Shown: piece by piece, positions 60,483-64,000 of the stretch
How the letters are laid out: each line of letters begins with the position of its first letter
How positions within the stretch are numbered: position 1 is the stretch's first letter
DNA from: Streptomyces sp. Ag109_O5-1
Lineage (GTDB): Bacteria > Actinomycetota > Actinomycetes > Streptomycetales > Streptomycetaceae
Reading direction: 5' to 3'
Length of the DNA: 64,000 nucleotides
NCBI RefSeq assembly: GCF_003814875.1
Contig: NZ_RKQF01000001.1
Coordinates: forward strand, 11,036,001 to 11,100,000
Program-made: the position numbers and the translations under genes
Notes under the pieces: generated by a model
The model's input: the letters and a program-made list of their open reading frames with translations, nothing else
Told to the model about the DNA's origin: nothing
Databases searched by the model: none

Positions 60483-60696
60483 GCAGCGACTCGCCGTGAT
60501 CGCGAACTACGGCTGGAGTACTACGGCCAACCTGATTCGCCGTCAACCCGCGCCACCGCCGAATCTAGCGAACTACCGGTAGCCTGCGCCGCGTCGAGCA
60601 GTGCGAGTCGCGCTCGCTCAGGGGCGCCGCGGCGTAGCCGAATGCCGCGCCGTGCTTCGTGCCGCCGAACACCCGCCGTTGCACCGAGGCGGTCGC

Positions 60697-61134
60697 TTAC
60701 ACCTCCGACTGCTGCGCAGCGATCCCCAACTGGTGCATCATGCTGAAGCCGCCCAGGACCTCGCACACCGTCGAAATGCTCGCAATGGACGCACCGGAGA
60801 ATCGAATACGGTCGACGGTACAAGCCGTGAAGTGCCTGCCGGTCGGCGAAACCCCGGCGAACTCACCCCGCCAGGTTCCTGACGAACGCAGGAAGCACAC
60901 TACCTCGTCCTCGCGGCTGATCTGGTCGGTAACGGAGAATGTGAGATCAGGGAAGGCGGTGCAGAACCCTTGCAACATCGAAATGATCTTGTCGCGCCCC
61001 TGGATCGGGCTTTCATGCTCAAAGAAAATATCCGGGGCGAATATGTTCGTCAGTGTTTCGAAATCCCGCCGATTGAATGCGGCAAAGTATTCCTTTGCGA
61101 CGTCCGCCTTCGCGACTGCATCCACTGAAGTCAC
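60697..61134 (-). CDS. SnoaL-like/NTF2-fold protein
   Basis: A 145-residue protein of the SnoaL-like polyketide cyclase/ester cyclase family. Typical patterns are EYFAAFNRRDFETLTNIFAP, FFEHESPIQGRDKIISMLQG and FCTAFPDLTFSVTDQIS, then GTWRGEFAGVSPTGRHF. GTG 61134 follows AGGAG by six bases. Base composition is visibly lower in GC than its neighbours (for example around 61010-61070), which points to recent transfer. There is no partner gene, so its substrate is unknown. Confidence 0.75.
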   Translation of the reverse strand: MTSVDAVAKADVAKEYFAAFNRRDFETLTNIFAPDIFFEHESPIQGRDKIISMLQGFCTAFPDLTFSVTDQISREDEVVCFLRSSGTWRGEFAGVSPTGRHFTACTVDRIRFSGASIASISTVCEVLGGFSMMHQLGIAAQQSEV

Positions 61135-61284
61135 AAGCTTCTCCTCACGATTGCTGTGACGACGCCGCACGCGGCGCCGTTGCTCGCGGTTGACAGTGAG
61201 CGTAGGAGCGCTCGGGCGCAGCGGGAAATGGTTCGTGTCAATAGGCTCGCATTGATTTCGTCGATGAGATCTGAACGCAGCCAC

Positions 61285-62006
61285 CTGGAACGCCGACGAC
61301 GTCCGCGACGACCTGCAGGCCTTCGTCGCCGACAGGCTCGGCGAGGCCGACGGGGTCCTCATCCTCGACGACACCGGCTTCATCAAGAAGGGCACCACCT
61401 CCGCAGGCGTACAGCGTCAGTACTCCGGCACCGCCGGCCGCACCGAAATCCCCCAGTGGGAGTACCCCCAGTCAGATCGGCGTCTTCGCCGCCTACGCCA
61501 CCACCCACGGACGCGCCCTGGTGGACCGGGAGTTGTATCTGCCCAAGTCCTGGACGGACGACCGCGAACGCTGCCGCGCCGCCAAGATTCCCGATGAGAG
61601 GGGCTTCGCCACCAAACCAGAGCTGGCCAGGGCCATCGTGCTGCGCGCACGCGCCTCCCCGCTGCCGAACGCCTGGGTGACCGCAGATGCCGCCTACGGC
61701 CAGGAGTGGCGCTTTCGCCGGATGCTGGAAGAAGCCGCAGTCGGCTACGTGCTCGCCGTCCCGAAGTCCCAGCCGGTACCGTGCTACGGCCGGATCGACC
61801 ATCTTTTCCGTCAGGCGCCGGATGAGGCATGGGAGCAACGTTCGTGCGGCGACGGCGCCAAGGGCCCGCGCGTCTATGACTGGGCGGCCGTCCAGCTCCC
61901 GGTGATCGAGGACTTCGACGGTGAGCGGCCCACCCATCACCGCTGGGCGCTGGCCCGGCGCAGTCTCAGCAGGCCAGATGGCGAACCGCTGCTGCTGGAG
62001 TATTAG
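61285..62006 (+). mobile_element. IS701-type transposase remnant
   Basis: The plus strand encodes the middle of an IS701-family DDE transposase: AFVADRLGEADGVLILDDTG and FIKKGTTSAGVQRQYSGTAG hold the first Asp. About 25 extra bases then shift the frame at 61450-61475 (normally GRTENCQIGVFAAY), and IGVFAAYATTHGRALVDREL continues with WVTADAAYGQEWRFR carrying the second Asp. It ends early at a stop after EPLLLEY. The N-terminus and the last third with the catalytic Glu are missing. Confidence 0.8.
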
Positions 62007-62221
62007 CCGAATCCTGAAGGTCTCACACCGGGAACTGGTGGCAACTTGCACTCGACCACGCGCGGTCTGACGTGGGTCCGCGTGCTAGGTGAAGGACACG
62101 TGGACCAAGCGGCAGCGCCGGTTCTGTGTCGCAGACTTCAGAAGATCCAATACCGGTCCGACCCCATCGACAGCTACCTCGCCGCGACTGAGCTCCCGAG
62201 GACGACATCACGCGCGCACGG

Positions 62222-62512
62222 TCAGACGTCGCAGTCGCGGCAGACGGGAGGGCCGCTGCTCGCATCGGCCAGTTGGCTGCGGTGGCGCACGAGGAAGCAG
62301 ACCGTACAGACGAATTCGTTGTCCAGCTGCGGAAGCACCTGGATTGTCAGCTCCTCGCCCGAAAGATCGGCACCGGGCAGTTCGAGGCCCTCGGCGGCCT
62401 CGGACTCGTCCATGTCGATGGCAAGAACGGATTTGCTGGTGCTCCGGGTGTTGAGTTCCTCAAGGTTGTCGATGATGCCGTCGTTGCGTGGGGTGTCGAA
62501 GTCCTTCGCCAT
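62222..62512 (-). CDS. DUF4193-family protein with zinc-ribbon-like motif
   Basis: A 96-residue protein of the actinobacterial DUF4193 family. It has MAKDFDTPRNDG, the conserved ESEAAEGLELPGADLSGEEL near residue 36, and a C-x2-C...C-x2-C pair (CTVC, CRDC) at the end that may bind zinc. Function is unknown; the family is widespread in Streptomyces and usually single-copy next to housekeeping genes. This copy is more diverged and lies among mobile remnants. Confidence 0.88.
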   Translation of the reverse strand: MAKDFDTPRNDGIIDNLEELNTRSTSKSVLAIDMDESEAAEGLELPGADLSGEELTIQVLPQLDNEFVCTVCFLVRHRSQLADASSGPPVCRDCDV

Positions 62513-62581
62513 CTTGCCTTCTCTGTCGTGGCGTTTGCCGTGCTCGCGTATGTCTGAGCGGTGGGAAGCGGACGGAGTGTG

Positions 62582-64000
62582 TCAGGCGGGCTGGACGGTG
62601 ATCGTGCAGAGCCGCTTGGTCGCCCGGGTCAGGGCTACGTACAGGTCCCTCTCCCCGCCGGGGCGCGCCGTGGTGATCTCTTCGGGGCTGATGACGACGA
62701 CTCCGTCGAACTCCAGCCCGCGTGCTTCGGATGCTGGAACGATGCGTGCGTGCTGTGCGATGTCAGAGGCTGTCAGGTCGCCCACCCTCGCCTCTGCGCA
62801 AATGACCCCGAGGAGCTCGCCCGGGTACGCGGAGCTCTGGGTGCGAAGTTCCTGGACGACGGTGGCGACCAGCTTCTCAACAGGTGTGGTCACGGTGCGG
62901 GGAGTCTCGCCAGTGCGCAGTGACCGTGTCGGCTCCTGATCCGGAGCGATCCGGGCGAGCAGGTCTCGGGTACTCGCGAGAATCTCCTGCGTGGTGCGGT
63001 AACTGATCGTCAGACTGTGCAGCTGGAACCGCGGGCCGACATGCGGACTCAACGCCTCCTTCCAGTCATGCGCCGTCGTGACCGGGCCCGCCTGGGCGAA
63101 GTCGCCCACCAGCGTCATGGCTTTTGCCGGGCAGCGGCGGACGATCATCCGCCACTGCATGGCGGTCAATTCCTGAGCCTCGTCGACGACAACGTGCCCG
63201 TACACGCGCTCCGGCGGGCCGTCGACCAAGCTAGCCGCCTCGTCCAGCAGCGCTATATCGGCTTCGGTCCACGGCGCGTCCGGGGCACGCAGCAGACGCG
63301 ACCGCTCGTCCGGTGTCAGCCGGGGAAGGTACTCGGCGAGAGTGTCGAGGTCTGTCAGGAGAGCCCGCACGAGGCCACCGGGTGTCAAGTGCGGCCACAG
63401 TGCTTCCACGGCCTGGTCGATGTGGGGGTCGTCGAGGAGGTCGGCCCGGACGGCGTCCGCGTCGAAAAGGGCGGCCGATCCCGAGGCGGCTGCATCGTGT
63501 GGGCTGGGGTGGCGCAGGTCCGCCGCCGTGAATCGGTCGAGGTTCCGGCCCGTCAGCTGGGCCACCTCGTTGTCGATCTGCTCCAAGAGGTCACCCGTAT
63601 TGCGTTCCAGCGTCTCGGTGAGGGCGTCGACCAGAAGCTCCTTGAACACCTGGCGCGCTGGATTGTGTCCCAGCCCGGTCGCCACGGCGGCGTCGCGTGC
63701 GGTTCGGACTGTGGCTTCCGTAAGGTGAACCACGTCCTGCCCGACCCGCAAGGTGAGGTCGCCGTGCGTACTTTGACTGGTGCGCAGCAGGTCGGCAAGT
63801 GCGTCAGCGAGAGCGGAACTGCCCTTGAGGCGCGCGGTGTCGAACGACTCCACCGCGGTGGGGACCACTCCGGCCAGTTCCTGGCATGTCGCCAGCACGA
63901 CGTCGTTCTCGCCGAGCGAGGGCAGGACCCGGGAGATGTAGTCGAGGAACCGCGCGTTGGGCCCGACCACCAGGACGCCTTCCTTCGCGGCGCGCGGGAA
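62582..64000 (-). CDS. helD: HelD-like RNA polymerase-recycling ATPase (superfamily I), 5' end beyond window
   Basis: At least 473 residues of a UvrD/HelD-type ATPase are visible; the N-terminus is outside the window. GPNARFLDYISRVLPSLGEN, VVVDEAQELTAMQW (Walker B), TLVGDFAQAG, the YRTTQEIL motif and the C-terminal YVALTRATKRLCTI are present. The NARFLDYI...LPSLGE pattern favours HelD, which releases stalled RNA polymerase, over DNA helicases. Actinobacterial HelD proteins can also confer rifamycin tolerance. The gene is not part of the catabolic cluster. Confidence 0.83.
   Translation of the reverse strand, partial: FPRAAKEGVLVVGPNARFLDYISRVLPSLGENDVVLATCQELAGVVPTAVESFDTARLKGSSALADALADLLRTSQSTHGDLTLRVGQDVVHLTEATVRTARDAAVATGLGHNPARQVFKELLVDALTETLERNTGDLLEQIDNEVAQLTGRNLDRFTAADLRHPSPHDAAASGSAALFDADAVRADLLDDPHIDQAVEALWPHLTPGGLVRALLTDLDTLAEYLPRLTPDERSRLLRAPDAPWTEADIALLDEAASLVDGPPERVYGHVVVDEAQELTAMQWRMIVRRCPAKAMTLVGDFAQAGPVTTAHDWKEALSPHVGPRFQLHSLTISYRTTQEILASTRDLLARIAPDQEPTRSLRTGETPRTVTTPVEKLVATVVQELRTQSSAYPGELLGVICAEARVGDLTASDIAQHARIVPASEARGLEFDGVVVISPEEITTARPGGERDLYVALTRATKRLCTITVQPA

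Overview
The window is about 70% GC, with many GTG starts, four-base ATGA/GTGA gene overlaps and families typical of Streptomyces and related Actinobacteria: a DUF4193 zinc protein, a SpoIIE-type phosphatase with PAS and GAF domains, PucR and AfsR-like regulators, IclR and TetR regulators, and a Rex-type operator at cydAB. I read it as a chromosomal island for aromatic-compound catabolism in a Streptomyces-like actinomycete. It has been repeatedly duplicated, deleted and invaded by insertion sequences.

Layout. 1-7.1 kb: the tail of an SDR gene, a decayed IclR regulator, a large ATPase-LuxR regulator, an acyl-CoA ligase divergent from a PucR regulator, and a LysR regulator. 7.3-16.2 kb: an acyl-CoA dehydrogenase, then a six-component phenol hydroxylase operon of the dmp type (an unknown 132-residue protein in the DmpK position, then dmpL-M-N-O-P) that runs straight into catB-catA-catC. 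It ends in a deletion scar joining pieces of a CoA-transferase gene and a thiolase gene. pcaD and an XRE-cupin regulator follow. 17.6-21.4 kb: a decay zone with a PIWI/Argonaute-like remnant, a divergent TetR/TetR pair, an IS630 remnant and half of a second XRE-cupin gene. 21.4-31 kb: an IclR regulator and a biphenyl/phenylpropionate-type upper pathway (frameshifted dienoate hydratase, ring-hydroxylating dioxygenase alpha, Rieske ferredoxin, reductase, beta, C-C hydrolase, dihydrodiol dehydrogenase, acyl-CoA ligase, GNAT-like protein). 31-40.2 kb: a multidomain phosphatase, gentisate-pathway remnants, cydAB with a Rex-like operator, a second inverted TetR/TetR pair, an IS5-type element and a broken alpha-L-fucosidase tail. 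40.4-58.4 kb: a second dioxygenase operon with a [3Fe-4S] ferredoxin on the minus strand, a LysR regulator, and a long plus-strand operon: two extradiol dioxygenases, an ornithine-cyclodeaminase-family protein, an aldehyde dehydrogenase, a DapA-family aldolase, two FAH-family proteins, a cyclase, an ACMSD-like amidohydrolase, SDRs and pcaIJ. 58.4-64 kb: transposase debris, a few hypothetical genes, a DUF4193 gene and a partial HelD-like ATPase.

How the genes fit together. Phenol is oxidised to catechol, cleaved between the hydroxyls (catA) and converted by catB, catC and pcaD to 3-oxoadipate. The only intact 3-oxoadipate CoA-transferase genes (pcaIJ) lie 41 kb away, at the end of the second catabolic operon, and only the last 75 residues of a thiolase remain here. 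The 21-31 kb upper pathway has no ring-cleavage gene of its own, so the extradiol enzymes at 46 and 54 kb are the only candidates in view. The 40-58 kb operon does not match a textbook pathway and is the strongest candidate for an undescribed catabolic system. Several regulator modules (TetR pair, XRE-cupin, IclR) and enzyme genes (pcaI, cyclase, SDR, extradiol) occur as one intact and one duplicated or broken copy. Conserved palindromes recur at the catabolic promoters.
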